This document shows positions 35,815-43,880 of a stretch of 64,000 bases of DNA, piece after piece. Below the pieces are notes generated by a model that was not told the DNA's origin, did not search any database, and saw nothing but the letters and a program-made list of their open reading frames with translations. A program made the position numbers and the translations under genes. Numbering within the stretch: the stretch's first letter is position 1; every line of letters begins with the position of its first letter. Source of the DNA: DASZRZ01 sp963732925 (GTDB lineage: Bacteria > Acidobacteriota > Terriglobia > Terriglobales > Acidobacteriaceae); assembly GCA_963732925.1 (NCBI GenBank), contig CAVTBJ010000014.1, positions 35,555-99,554 on the forward strand. The letters are read 5' to 3'.

Positions 35815-36615
35815 TTGACCCAACACTCTTCCCTTCCGCTCTCGAATCTCCGTCTCCTTGTCGGCCGCGCCCGTCATCAGGCGGGACGCCTGTCAGATGC
35901 TCTGCGCAATCTGGGCGCTGAAGTCGTCGAGATTCCCTTCATCGAAATCCGTCCTCCCGCTACTTTCGAACCCTTGGATACGGCACTCTACAATCTGGGA
36001 CTCTACGACTGGCTCGTCCTCACCAGCGCTAACGGCGTGGAGGCGCTGTTTGGCCGCCTGGAAGACCTCGAGCTTCCTCTTTCTTCCCTGCTCCGCTTGA
36101 AGATTGCCGCCATCGGTCCGGCCACGCGGAGGGCCGTCGAAGCTCGTGGCGTCTCCGTCACCGTGATGCCTGACGAGTACGTGGCGGAGGCCGTCGTTTC
36201 CGCCTTGCGCGAGGATGTACGCCGTGCCCGCGTGCTGCTGGTGCGGGCCGCGGTGGCTCGCGATGTAATTCCGCGGGAGCTGGCAGCGGCGGGAGCGCGG
36301 GTGGACGTAACCGAGGCCTACGAAACGGTTGTGCCGGAAGCCTCGCGCCAGGCCATCGCGGAAGTACTGCAGGACCCCGCGCGGCGACCACAGGTTATTC
36401 CCTTTACCAGCTCCTCCACGGTGCGGAATTTCGTGGAACTGGCGGGAGCCAATCGCGTCAGGGACGCCTTACTAGCGGGAATGCGGCTGGCGTCCATCGG
36501 TCCCGTGACCTCGGCTACCCTGCGCGAACAGGGCCTGCCTGTGCAGATTGAAGCGCGCGAGTACACCATCCCCGGGCTGGTGGAAGCCATCATCGAGGCG
36601 TGCGCCGGAAGTTGA
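35815..36615 (+). CDS. hemD: Uroporphyrinogen-III synthase
   Basis: Cyclises hydroxymethylbilane with inversion of ring D, 266 aa. The family is poorly conserved, but the marks are here: GRARHQAGRLSDALRNLGAEV at the N-terminus, DWLVLTSANGVEALF, an AAIGPATRRAVEARG block, and FTSSSTVRNFVE followed by ASIGPVTSATLREQGL. Start TTG 35815. Position after hemC supports the call. A GTCATTC repeat separates the two, so hemD may still be read through from the hem operon promoter. Confidence 0.9.
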   Translation: MTQHSSLPLSNLRLLVGRARHQAGRLSDALRNLGAEVVEIPFIEIRPPATFEPLDTALYNLGLYDWLVLTSANGVEALFGRLEDLELPLSSLLRLKIAAIGPATRRAVEARGVSVTVMPDEYVAEAVVSALREDVRRARVLLVRAAVARDVIPRELAAAGARVDVTEAYETVVPEASRQAIAEVLQDPARRPQVIPFTSSSTVRNFVELAGANRVRDALLAGMRLASIGPVTSATLREQGLPVQIEAREYTIPGLVEAIIEACAGS

Positions 36616-36736
36616 GTCTTCCGCCGCGGATCAGCGCCAAGCAACACCATCGACCGTTCAAGACTCGCATTGCAAGAAAACACCCGCGTCTGCCAGGACC
36701 GGGCAGACATGGGTCTCCGGCTGCCGGAAAGCTCGC

Positions 36737-37096
36737 CTATTCCAGCAGCGGTGCGAGCAGGTCTTGCAGGTCCGGCGCCTCCACGGAAATCCTCCGGCTG
36801 CCGGAAAGCATGTTTTCCGTCTGATCGAAAGCGCGCAGCAACGCCAGCTTGGCGGCGGCGTACTGTTCTGCGTCGTTCAGAGGGCGGGCGTGCGCATCAG
36901 ACCACCGCTCCACGGCCGAGCGGCGCACAAAAACACTGACCGCGAACGTTGTCTTGCGGTCCGAGGTCACGTCAAAGACGTACTCCGTGGCGGGAGCCTC
37001 CGCAGCGGAGTCCAGCGCCGGCCTGCTGCCCACAAAGTAATACTGATAGACGTATCCCGTTTCGGCCGTGTACGTCTTCATGCGGCGCAGGGTCAT
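36737..37096 (-). CDS. Conserved hypothetical protein, 119 aa
   Basis: Soluble protein from ATG 37096 (MTLRRMKTYTAETGYVYQYY), or Met at 37081. The visible pattern is a beta-rich N-terminal half with TEYVFDVTSDRKTTFAVSVFV, then a helical half (AEQYAAAKLALLRAFDQTENML). No catalytic motif is seen. A heptad repeat element ends one base before its ATG, so its promoter or leader must include that element. It converges on hemD. Confidence 0.6.
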   Translation of the reverse strand: MTLRRMKTYTAETGYVYQYYFVGSRPALDSAAEAPATEYVFDVTSDRKTTFAVSVFVRRSAVERWSDAHARPLNDAEQYAAAKLALLRAFDQTENMLSGSRRISVEAPDLQDLLAPLLE

Positions 37097-37097
37097 G

Positions 37098-37228
37098 TTT
37101 CTCGTTTGCAATTTCTGGTTCCCAGTTCTCATTTCCGATTTTTGATTTCTGATTTCCCTCCGCTGGAATCGGTGCTCGCTGCCGGCACACCCACCAGCAG
37201 ACCAGAAACGAGAAGTCAAAATGGGAAA
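37098..37228. repeat. Bipartite heptad intergenic element, copy 4 (clearest)
   Basis: Nine TTY triplets occur exactly seven bases apart from 37098 to 37156 (at 37098, 37105, 37112, 37119, 37126, 37133, 37140, 37147 and 37154). After an unrelated centre, four RAA triplets with 7-nt period (GAAACGA/GAAGTCA/AAATGGG/AAACC) occur near 37205-37228. It occupies the whole spacer between galT and the 119-aa gene. Confidence 0.7.
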
Positions 37229-37232
37229 CCTG

Positions 37233-38216
37233 CTACTCCGCCGCAATCTCACGCAGGCGGGCGGCCGCGGTTTCCGAGCTGACGGGCGAAAAATAGACCT
37301 CCTTAAAGGTGTAGGAGCGGGCCTTGTCGCGCAGAATCGGCAGGATCTCGATGTGCCAGTGATAGTCCTCATTAATCGTCGCCCAGTACCCCAGCACTTC
37401 CGAGCGGTGCAACGTATTGGGAGCAGTGTGCAGCACCAGATGAAAGTCCTGCGCGATGGAGTGGATGCGCTTTAGCGTGCGCCGCAGCAGGGCGCTCAAG
37501 TCGCGCAGCGCGTTGGCACGCTGCGCGCCGCGCTCGAACGCCGCCTCGTGGCTGCGCGGCAGAATCCAGGTTTCGTACGGCACCCGCGGAGCATAAGGAC
37601 AGAGCGCCACGTAGTCGCCCCGCCGCTCCACCACTCGCGTCCCCTCCCGCTCTTCCTGCTCGATGATGTCGCAGAACACGCAGCGCTCTTTGCGTTTGTA
37701 GTAGTCCAGTCCGGCGCGCAATTCGTACAGCACCCGGCGGGGCACAAATGCCGCCGCAATCAGGTGCGATGTGGGGTGTGCAAACTCCTGCCCCGCCAGC
37801 GCCCCCTGGTCCTTGTACACGGTGACATATTTAAAGCGGGCGTCGCCCTTTAGGTCGAGGATGCGCGAGGCGGCAAGCAGCAGGAACTGTTCAATCTCGG
37901 CGTCGGAAGAAGTCCACAGCGAGGCATCATGCCGGAAGGTCTCCACCAGAACTTCATGGGCTCCCACCGGACGCATGCGATCGTAAATGCCTTCTCCCCG
38001 GCGGTAGGGCTCGCCTTCGATCTGGTAAAGCGCTGAAGGATGCACCACGGCCCGCGCCGACCAGGCATTCCCGTCCAACCCGGACCGGGTAGAGATCACC
38101 TGCAGCGGCTCGGGCGAATCCGGGCAGAATCGGCAGACCGTTTCCCGGCCGGCGGTGGGCAGATCGTCGCCCGTTACCACCCAGGAACGAGTGATCGGAT
38201 CTTTGCGCAGCTCCAT
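37233..38216 (-). CDS. galT: Galactose-1-phosphate uridylyltransferase family protein with altered active site
   Basis: HIT-superfamily nucleotidyltransferase of 327 aa. Zinc-type cysteine pairs are Cys28/Cys31 (CRFC) and Cys179/Cys182 (CVFC), and the C-terminal metal motif is HWHIE (His286, His288). In GalT the nucleophile is the second His of HPH. Here the aligned site reads HPTSHL (147-152), so that His is Thr149. The protein may use His151, act on another sugar nucleotide, or be inactive. ATG 38216 (MELRKDPITR) is chosen over a longer frame. A TTGCAA-17-TTAAAT promoter lies upstream. Confidence 0.75.
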   Translation of the reverse strand: MELRKDPITRSWVVTGDDLPTAGRETVCRFCPDSPEPLQVISTRSGLDGNAWSARAVVHPSALYQIEGEPYRRGEGIYDRMRPVGAHEVLVETFRHDASLWTSSDAEIEQFLLLAASRILDLKGDARFKYVTVYKDQGALAGQEFAHPTSHLIAAAFVPRRVLYELRAGLDYYKRKERCVFCDIIEQEEREGTRVVERRGDYVALCPYAPRVPYETWILPRSHEAAFERGAQRANALRDLSALLRRTLKRIHSIAQDFHLVLHTAPNTLHRSEVLGYWATINEDYHWHIEILPILRDKARSYTFKEVYFSPVSSETAAARLREIAAE

Positions 38217-38237
38217 AGAAGTACCGCTTCGGCTGAG

Positions 38238-38266
38238 ATTTAACTTCCCCGACGGCAATTTTGCAA
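38238..38266 (-). promoter_or_regulatory. Candidate promoter for galT
   Basis: On the minus strand, TTGCAA (38261-38266), a 17-nt spacer and TTAAAT (38238-38243), 22 nt before the ATG at 38216. Confidence 0.4.
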
Positions 38267-38275
38267 GCGCTTCGC

Positions 38276-38342
38276 AAAGCGGCACACGAAGAACAGAAGG
38301 CGGATTTCTTGTAGACCCTGCGTGACTGTGTGCCGCTTTTTT
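38276..38342 (+). other. Inverted repeat with U-tail in the galT-mutS spacer
   Basis: AAAGCGGCACAC (38276-38287) is complementary to GTGTGCCGCTTT (38328-38339), and the second arm runs into six T residues (38337-38342). The loop is about 40 nt. Just upstream TTTTGC...GCAAAG can form a small hairpin. On the plus strand this looks like the 3' end of a short structured RNA or an intrinsic terminator. No gene enters it from the left on that strand. Confidence 0.35.
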
Positions 38343-38376
38343 GCCTGGGTTGCCCGAATCGCCGCAACTCCCCGGT

Positions 38377-38385
38377 TGTTATAAT
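38377..38385 (+). promoter_or_regulatory. Extended -10 promoter of mutS
   Basis: TGTTATAAT, a perfect TATAAT with TG extension. A predicted transcript start near 38,392 lies 20 nt before ATG 38412/38415 and about 105 nt before the open-frame ATG 38497. Confidence 0.5.
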
Positions 38386-38496
38386 CCGTCATCCGGATCT
38401 TCTCTGCCCTGATGATGGACCACTCTCCCACCCAGCGCGGCCCGCTCCCGTCCTCGCCGGAACCGGCATCGGCGGCTTCTCCCGACCACGCCGCTG

Positions 38497-41202
38497 ATGC
38501 GGCAGTACTCGGCCATCAAGAAAGAGCATCCCAATGCACTGCTTTTCTTTCGCCTTGGCGATTTCTACGAGCTCTTCTTTGAGGACGCCACGCTTGCTGC
38601 CCGCGAGCTGCAAATCACGCTGACCTCGCGGAACAAGGAAAAGGGCATCCCGGTCCCTATGTGCGGCGTGCCCTATCACGCCGCCGAAGGCTACATCCAC
38701 AAGCTGATCCGCAAGGGATACAAGGTCGCCATCTGCGAGCAGATGGAAGATCCCAGGCTGGCCAAGGCCAAGCTGGTGCGCCGCGAAGTCACGCGCGTGG
38801 TCACGCCCGGAACGGCCTCGGATGCCATGCTGGGCGCGGAAGAAAATAATTTCCTGGCCGCGGTGGCTCGCCTCGAGCACAGCCAGTCCCGGCGCACGAT
38901 GGAGGATGTGGTGGGATTCGCGGCTCTCGACCTCTCCACCGGAGAGTTCCGCGCTACCGAATTCAGCGGTCCGGATGCCGAGCGCCGCGTCCTTGAGGAG
39001 CTGCAGCAACTGCGCCCCCGCGAAGTGTTGTTTGCTTCGTCGGCTCCATTGTTCGATCTCGCGGCGCGCCCGCCTCTGGCCCAGGCAGGCCCGGCGCAGG
39101 CAACCCCGGCGGACGATCCGGGCCTCCTTCGCGAGCCCAGACCTCAGGGTCAATTGTGGGCCAGCACTCCGCTGGAGGATTGGGTCTTTGCTCCCGATTA
39201 CGCCCTTCCGTTGCTGGAAAACCAGTTCGGAGTGCTCTCGCTCGAAGGTTTTGGACTCGCCGGGCGTGCCGCCGCGGGCAGTGCCGCCGGAGCAATTCTG
39301 CATTACGTCCGCGGCACGCAGCGCGGCTCGCTCGATCACGTGGACCGCATCGGCTTCTACGAGCGCCAGAACTGCCTGGTGCTGGATGCCGTCACCGTGC
39401 GCAACCTGGAGCTGCTGGAGCCACTGTTTACCGCTTCGGCCGGCAACGTCACTCTCTTTCGTGCGCTCGACGCCGGCAACACTCCCATGGGCAAGCGCCT
39501 GCTGCGCGCCTGGATGCTGCGGCCCGCGGTGGAGATCGAAGAGATCAACCAGCGCCTCGACGCTGTCGAACAACTGGCCCGGGACACGGTGGGTTGCGAG
39601 GAACTTCGGCGTCAACTGGAGGGCGTGCTCGACGTGGAACGCCTGCTCAGCCGCATTGCGCTGGAAACCGCCAATCCCCGCGACCTGCTGGCCATGGCCG
39701 CCTCTCTGGGACGGCTGCCGGCAGTTCGAAGCGCGCTGCAAGAAGCAAAAGCCTCCCGCCTTTGCGAGCTGCGCGATGGATTGGATGACCTCCCCGAGCT
39801 GCGCCAGCGCATGCAGCAGACCCTGGCGGATGAGCCTCCCTTGACGCTGGCCGACGGAGGCGTGATCCGCGCCGGAGCCAGTGCGGAGCTGGACGAGCTG
39901 CGCGCTCTCAGCCGCAACAGTAAGCAATACCTGGCGCGAGTGGAAGAGCGCGAGCGCCAGCGCACCGGCATCAGCTCGCTGAAGGTGAAGTTCAACAGCG
40001 TCTTCGGTTACTACATCGAAATTTCCAGGGCCAATCAGCACCTGGCGCCCGCCGAGTACGAACGCAAGCAGACGCTGGTGAATGCCGAACGCTTCACCAC
40101 CCCCGAGCTGAAAGAGTACGAAGCCAGGATTCTCGACGCCCAGGACAAGATGATCGAAATCGAGCGCCGCCTGTTTGCCGAATTGCGCTCGGCGGTGGCG
40201 GCCGAAGCCCGCCGCATTCGGCAATCGGCGCTGGCGCTCGCCCAGATTGATGTGCTGGCGGGACTGGCCCATGTGGCAGCCCTGCACAACTATTGCCGCC
40301 CAGTTTTTTCCCGCTCTGCCGAGGATGGCGGCGAAATCGAGATCCAGCAAGGACGCCATCCCGTCATCGAACGCCAGGACCTGACGGACAGCACGGAACG
40401 CTTCGTCCCCAACGATCTGTATCTAAACGCCAGCACGCACAACATTCTGCTGCTCACCGGGCCGAACATGGGAGGCAAGTCGACCTACCTGCGGCAGGCG
40501 GCGCTCATCGCCATCATGGCGCAGATGGGTTCGTTCGTTCCCGCCCGTGCCGCCCGCCTGAGTCTGGTGGACCGCATCTTCACGCGCATCGGAGCCGCCG
40601 ATAACCTGGCGCGTGGGCGCTCAACCTTCATGGTCGAAATGACCGAGACTGCCGCCATCCTCAATACAGCCACGCCGCGCTCGCTGGTGCTGCTCGACGA
40701 GGTGGGACGCGGCACCTCCACCTACGACGGCCTGGCCATCGCCTGGGCGGCTATCGAGTACCTGCACGCCCGCACCCGCGCCCGCACGCTGTTCGCAACC
40801 CATTACCACGAGCTGACGGAACTGGCAGGACTGCTCAGTGGGGTGAAGAATTACCACGTGGCGGTCAAGGAAAGTGGATCGGGCGTGGTCTTCCTGCGCA
40901 AGGTGGAGCCGGGAGCGGCCGACAAGAGCTACGGCATCGAGGTCGCCAAGCTCGCCGGCCTCCCGCCGGAGCTGATCGCCCGCGCCCGCGAGGTGCTGGC
41001 CGAGCACGAACAATCCGAGCACCGCGTCAGCGGAGATCTGGCCATCGGGAGCGACCGTGCCTCCACTGTGCAACTCACCATGTTCACTCCGCTTTCCCAG
41101 ACCATCGTGGACCGCTTGCGGGGCACGGATCTCGACCGCCTCACGCCCCTCGAAGCCCTCAATCTGCTGCACCAGCTGAAGAAAGCCATCAAGGAGAGCT
41201 GA
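38497..41202 (+). CDS. mutS: DNA mismatch repair protein MutS
   Basis: Mismatch-recognition ATPase, 901 aa from ATG 38497. The mismatch-wedge motif lies in FRLGDFYELFFEDA, and connector, core and clamp domains follow. The ATPase has Walker A GPNMGGKST at about 654-662, LLDEVGRGTSTYDG at about 731-744 and ATHYHELTEL. The usual N-terminal TPLMRQY reads TPLM just before this ATG, so the true start is probably upstream (ATG 38412/38415, different frame), with an indel near 38,480. A Pro/Ala-rich insert lies near residues 190-222. It is followed 3 nt on by a NagZ-like gene. Confidence 0.94.
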   Translation: MRQYSAIKKEHPNALLFFRLGDFYELFFEDATLAARELQITLTSRNKEKGIPVPMCGVPYHAAEGYIHKLIRKGYKVAICEQMEDPRLAKAKLVRREVTRVVTPGTASDAMLGAEENNFLAAVARLEHSQSRRTMEDVVGFAALDLSTGEFRATEFSGPDAERRVLEELQQLRPREVLFASSAPLFDLAARPPLAQAGPAQATPADDPGLLREPRPQGQLWASTPLEDWVFAPDYALPLLENQFGVLSLEGFGLAGRAAAGSAAGAILHYVRGTQRGSLDHVDRIGFYERQNCLVLDAVTVRNLELLEPLFTASAGNVTLFRALDAGNTPMGKRLLRAWMLRPAVEIEEINQRLDAVEQLARDTVGCEELRRQLEGVLDVERLLSRIALETANPRDLLAMAASLGRLPAVRSALQEAKASRLCELRDGLDDLPELRQRMQQTLADEPPLTLADGGVIRAGASAELDELRALSRNSKQYLARVEERERQRTGISSLKVKFNSVFGYYIEISRANQHLAPAEYERKQTLVNAERFTTPELKEYEARILDAQDKMIEIERRLFAELRSAVAAEARRIRQSALALAQIDVLAGLAHVAALHNYCRPVFSRSAEDGGEIEIQQGRHPVIERQDLTDSTERFVPNDLYLNASTHNILLLTGPNMGGKSTYLRQAALIAIMAQMGSFVPARAARLSLVDRIFTRIGAADNLARGRSTFMVEMTETAAILNTATPRSLVLLDEVGRGTSTYDGLAIAWAAIEYLHARTRARTLFATHYHELTELAGLLSGVKNYHVAVKESGSGVVFLRKVEPGAADKSYGIEVAKLAGLPPELIARAREVLAEHEQSEHRVSGDLAIGSDRASTVQLTMFTPLSQTIVDRLRGTDLDRLTPLEALNLLHQLKKAIKES

Positions 41203-41205
41203 CGA

Positions 41206-42315
41206 TTGCTGGGAAAACGCGCTGCCTCTCTCGATCTCCGCCAGCAGGTTGGACAACTACTCATCATGGGCTTTGACGGCACCGAACTCTCCGCCAGGCT
41301 GCGCGCCATGCTCTCCGCCCTGCAGCCTGCCGGAATCGTCCTCTTCGCGCGCAATATTACTTCGCCGCGGCAGACCTACGAGCTCCTGCGGGAGTGCCGC
41401 GCCTGCCTCGACGTTCCTCCCTTCCTGTGCGTGGATATGGAAGGTGGCACGGTGGACCGCTTTCGCGAGGTGATTGCGCCCGCGCCGTCGGCGGAAGAAG
41501 TCGCGGCCTCCGGCAATCGCAAGCTGTTTCGCAGGCATGGCCAAATCATCGGCGACGAGTGCCGCTCTCTGGGCTTCAACGTGGACTTTGCTCCCGTCTG
41601 GGATTTAAAGCGCGACGCCTCCAGCAGCGTGATGGGTACGCGCACGGTTTCCGCCGATCCCAAGCACGTCGTGGAGTATGTGCGCAACTTCCTGCGCGGT
41701 CTGAAAGACTATGGCGTGCTGGGATGCGCCAAGCACTTCCCCGGGCTGGGCCAGGGCAACCTGGACACGCATCGTGAGCTGCCGCGAATCGGGACCCCCA
41801 TGCGCAAGCTGTGGGACGAGGACCTCTATCCCTATCGCGTGCTCCAGCGCTCCGTTCCCTTTGTGATGGTCGCGCACGCTGCCTATCCCGGCGCTACCAG
41901 CGAGAACCTTCCCGCCACGCTCTCCCGCAAGCTCATTGCCGGCGTCTTGCGAAAGCGCATCGGTTATCGCGGCCTGGTGGTCACCGATGACATGGATATG
42001 GGCGCGCTGCTGGCGGCGGCTCCCATCGAAGAAGCTGCAGTCCAGACGCTGCGCGCCGGTTCCGACTTGTTCCTGATCTGCCGCGACCCCGAACGCATCT
42101 GGGCCGCCTTTCAATCGGTGATACAAGAAGCGGAGCGCGACGGGCGTTTTGCTCGGCTCGTCAGAGAAAAATCCCGCCGTGCGCTGGGCCGCAAGAGGCG
42201 CGCGCCCGAACTGCGCCGCCATGCCCCGCCTCCCACGCAGGCCACGGTAGATCGCCTGCGCCGCGAACTATGGGAACTGGGTGAACAGGTAAGAATGGCC
42301 GCGCTGGCAACGTGA
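41206..42315 (+). CDS. Glycoside hydrolase family 3, NagZ-like beta-N-acetylhexosaminidase
   Basis: 369-aa cytoplasmic (no signal peptide) GH3 protein. As in NagZ, which removes N-acetylglucosamine from recycled muropeptides, it has KHFPGLG (176-182), the Asp187-Thr-His189 catalytic dyad loop (LDTHRELP) and the nucleophile Asp261 in VVTDDMDMGAL. The C-terminus is an Arg/Pro-rich tail. TTG 41206 is fixed by AAGGAGAG at the end of mutS, seven bases upstream. It is probably co-transcribed with mutS. Confidence 0.85.
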   Translation: MLGKRAASLDLRQQVGQLLIMGFDGTELSARLRAMLSALQPAGIVLFARNITSPRQTYELLRECRACLDVPPFLCVDMEGGTVDRFREVIAPAPSAEEVAASGNRKLFRRHGQIIGDECRSLGFNVDFAPVWDLKRDASSSVMGTRTVSADPKHVVEYVRNFLRGLKDYGVLGCAKHFPGLGQGNLDTHRELPRIGTPMRKLWDEDLYPYRVLQRSVPFVMVAHAAYPGATSENLPATLSRKLIAGVLRKRIGYRGLVVTDDMDMGALLAAAPIEEAAVQTLRAGSDLFLICRDPERIWAAFQSVIQEAERDGRFARLVREKSRRALGRKRRAPELRRHAPPPTQATVDRLRRELWELGEQVRMAALAT

Positions 42316-42350
42316 GCGGCTCGCCGCTGCCGGATGGTTTGGAAGGACTC

Positions 42351-43880
42351 TCACGCTGACACTGAGCGCAGCGAAGCGGCGATCAACCTCCACGCCGCCT
42401 CCACATCCGCCCACGTTGTCCCCAGGTTACCAATCGCCAGCCGCAGCGTGTAACGGCCCTCAATCACCGTAGGTGAGATATAGGCTTGTCCGGAAGCATT
42501 GACCCGCTCCAGAATCCGGCGATTCTCCTCATCGCTTCCCTTGCAGCGGAAGCACACCACCGAGAACGGCGTGGGAGCTACCACTTCAAACCGGGAATGC
42601 ACGCGCACCAGCTCTGCGAAACGCTGTGCCCAGGCGATGTGCGATCGCAAGATCTGCTCAATTCGCTCCCGCCCGAAGTAGCGCATCACAAACCATAACT
42701 TGAGCGCCCGAAAGCGCCGCCCCAGCGGAATGGCATAGTCCATCAGGTTCACGGCGCGGGAGTTTTCCTCCGTGCGCAGATATTCCGGAACCAGGGAAAA
42801 GGCCCGCCGCAGGATTTCCCGATGCCGCGTGTAGAGAACGCTGAGATCGACGGGAACGAACATCCACTTGTGGGGATTCACCACCAGCGAGTGCGCACGC
42901 TCCACGCCGCTCAGAATGTCGCGGCGCTCGGGAAGCAGAGCGGCAATGCCGGCATAGGCGGCATCCACATGCAGCCAGATTCCTTGGGCTTCGGCAATGG
43001 AGGCGATCGGCTCCACCGGATCCACGCTCGTGGTCGATGTGGTCCCCACGGTGGCGACCACGCAGAACGGCTTGCGGCCAGCGCCCCGGTCTTCGCGAAT
43101 GGCAGCCTCAAGCGCCTCGGGACGCATACGAAACTCGCTATCGACGGCAATCTTGCGGACATTGCGCTGCCCGATGCCGAGCGCAATCGCCCCCTTCTCA
43201 ACCGACGAGTGCGACTGTTCGGACGTGTACAGCACCAGACCCCCACCAGAACCCTGCTCGCGCGCCTCGGGAGCCACCATCTCGCGCGCGGCGGCAATGG
43301 CGTGCAGCGTGCTCATGGACGCTGTGTCGTAGATGATTCCGAACCACTCCTGCGGCACGCCCAGCCACTCGCCCAGCCAGCCCAGCGTAACCTGCTCCAG
43401 CTCAACCAGTGCAGGAGACGACTGCCAGTGCAGGCCGTTCGTGTTCAGCGCCGCCGCTAGCAACTCGCCAACAATAGCGGGAGTGGAACTGCTGGTGGCA
43501 AAGTAAGCGAAGAAGCGAGGATGGTTCCAGTGCGTTACCGCGGGCAGAATGTGGCGCTCAAAATCGGCTAGGATCGCGTCCAGCGATTCCCCTCCCTCGG
43601 GAGCCATCCGGGGAAGCCGGTCCGCCAGTTCTCCCGGCGCCATTCGCGGAAGCACGGGATAGTTGCGTGAGTCTGCCAGGTAATGGGCGATCCAGTCCAC
43701 CGCCTGGTGTGCCGTGCGGCGGAACTCCTCGATGTAGGCCGCATCAACCGGCGATGCCGCCGTATCCGGCCCGGCGCCGCCCGCCGCCTCCAAGTCGAAC
43801 CGACTCTCGGCGCGCGCCTTCTTCGCCGGCTCCCCGGTCGCGCCCTTACTCGGTCTGCGAGCGGTTGGTTTCTGCGCCAT
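42351..43880 (-). CDS. Group II PLP-dependent decarboxylase (aromatic-amino-acid type)
   Basis: 509-aa fold-I decarboxylase. The PLP lysine is Lys338 (NPHKWMF), with Asp306 in HVDAAYAG and the stacking His224 in SEQSHSSVEKG. HWNHPRFFAYFATSSS near 120 is typical of DOPA/tyrosine/tryptophan decarboxylases. The N-terminal 45 residues are a Lys/Ala/Gly-rich extension. ATG 43880 lies inside the 3' end of the aldehyde dehydrogenase gene, with a 35-nt overlap in another frame, so the two are coupled. The amine product is unknown. Confidence 0.87.
   Translation of the reverse strand: MAQKPTARRPSKGATGEPAKKARAESRFDLEAAGGAGPDTAASPVDAAYIEEFRRTAHQAVDWIAHYLADSRNYPVLPRMAPGELADRLPRMAPEGGESLDAILADFERHILPAVTHWNHPRFFAYFATSSSTPAIVGELLAAALNTNGLHWQSSPALVELEQVTLGWLGEWLGVPQEWFGIIYDTASMSTLHAIAAAREMVAPEAREQGSGGGLVLYTSEQSHSSVEKGAIALGIGQRNVRKIAVDSEFRMRPEALEAAIREDRGAGRKPFCVVATVGTTSTTSVDPVEPIASIAEAQGIWLHVDAAYAGIAALLPERRDILSGVERAHSLVVNPHKWMFVPVDLSVLYTRHREILRRAFSLVPEYLRTEENSRAVNLMDYAIPLGRRFRALKLWFVMRYFGRERIEQILRSHIAWAQRFAELVRVHSRFEVVAPTPFSVVCFRCKGSDEENRRILERVNASGQAYISPTVIEGRYTLRLAIGNLGTTWADVEAAWRLIAASLRSVSA

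Noticed and set aside
38389..40359. 656-codon minus-strand open frame
   Set aside because: It lies antisense to mutS, which has all family motifs. The product has no motif and reads like a reverse translation of GC-rich third positions.
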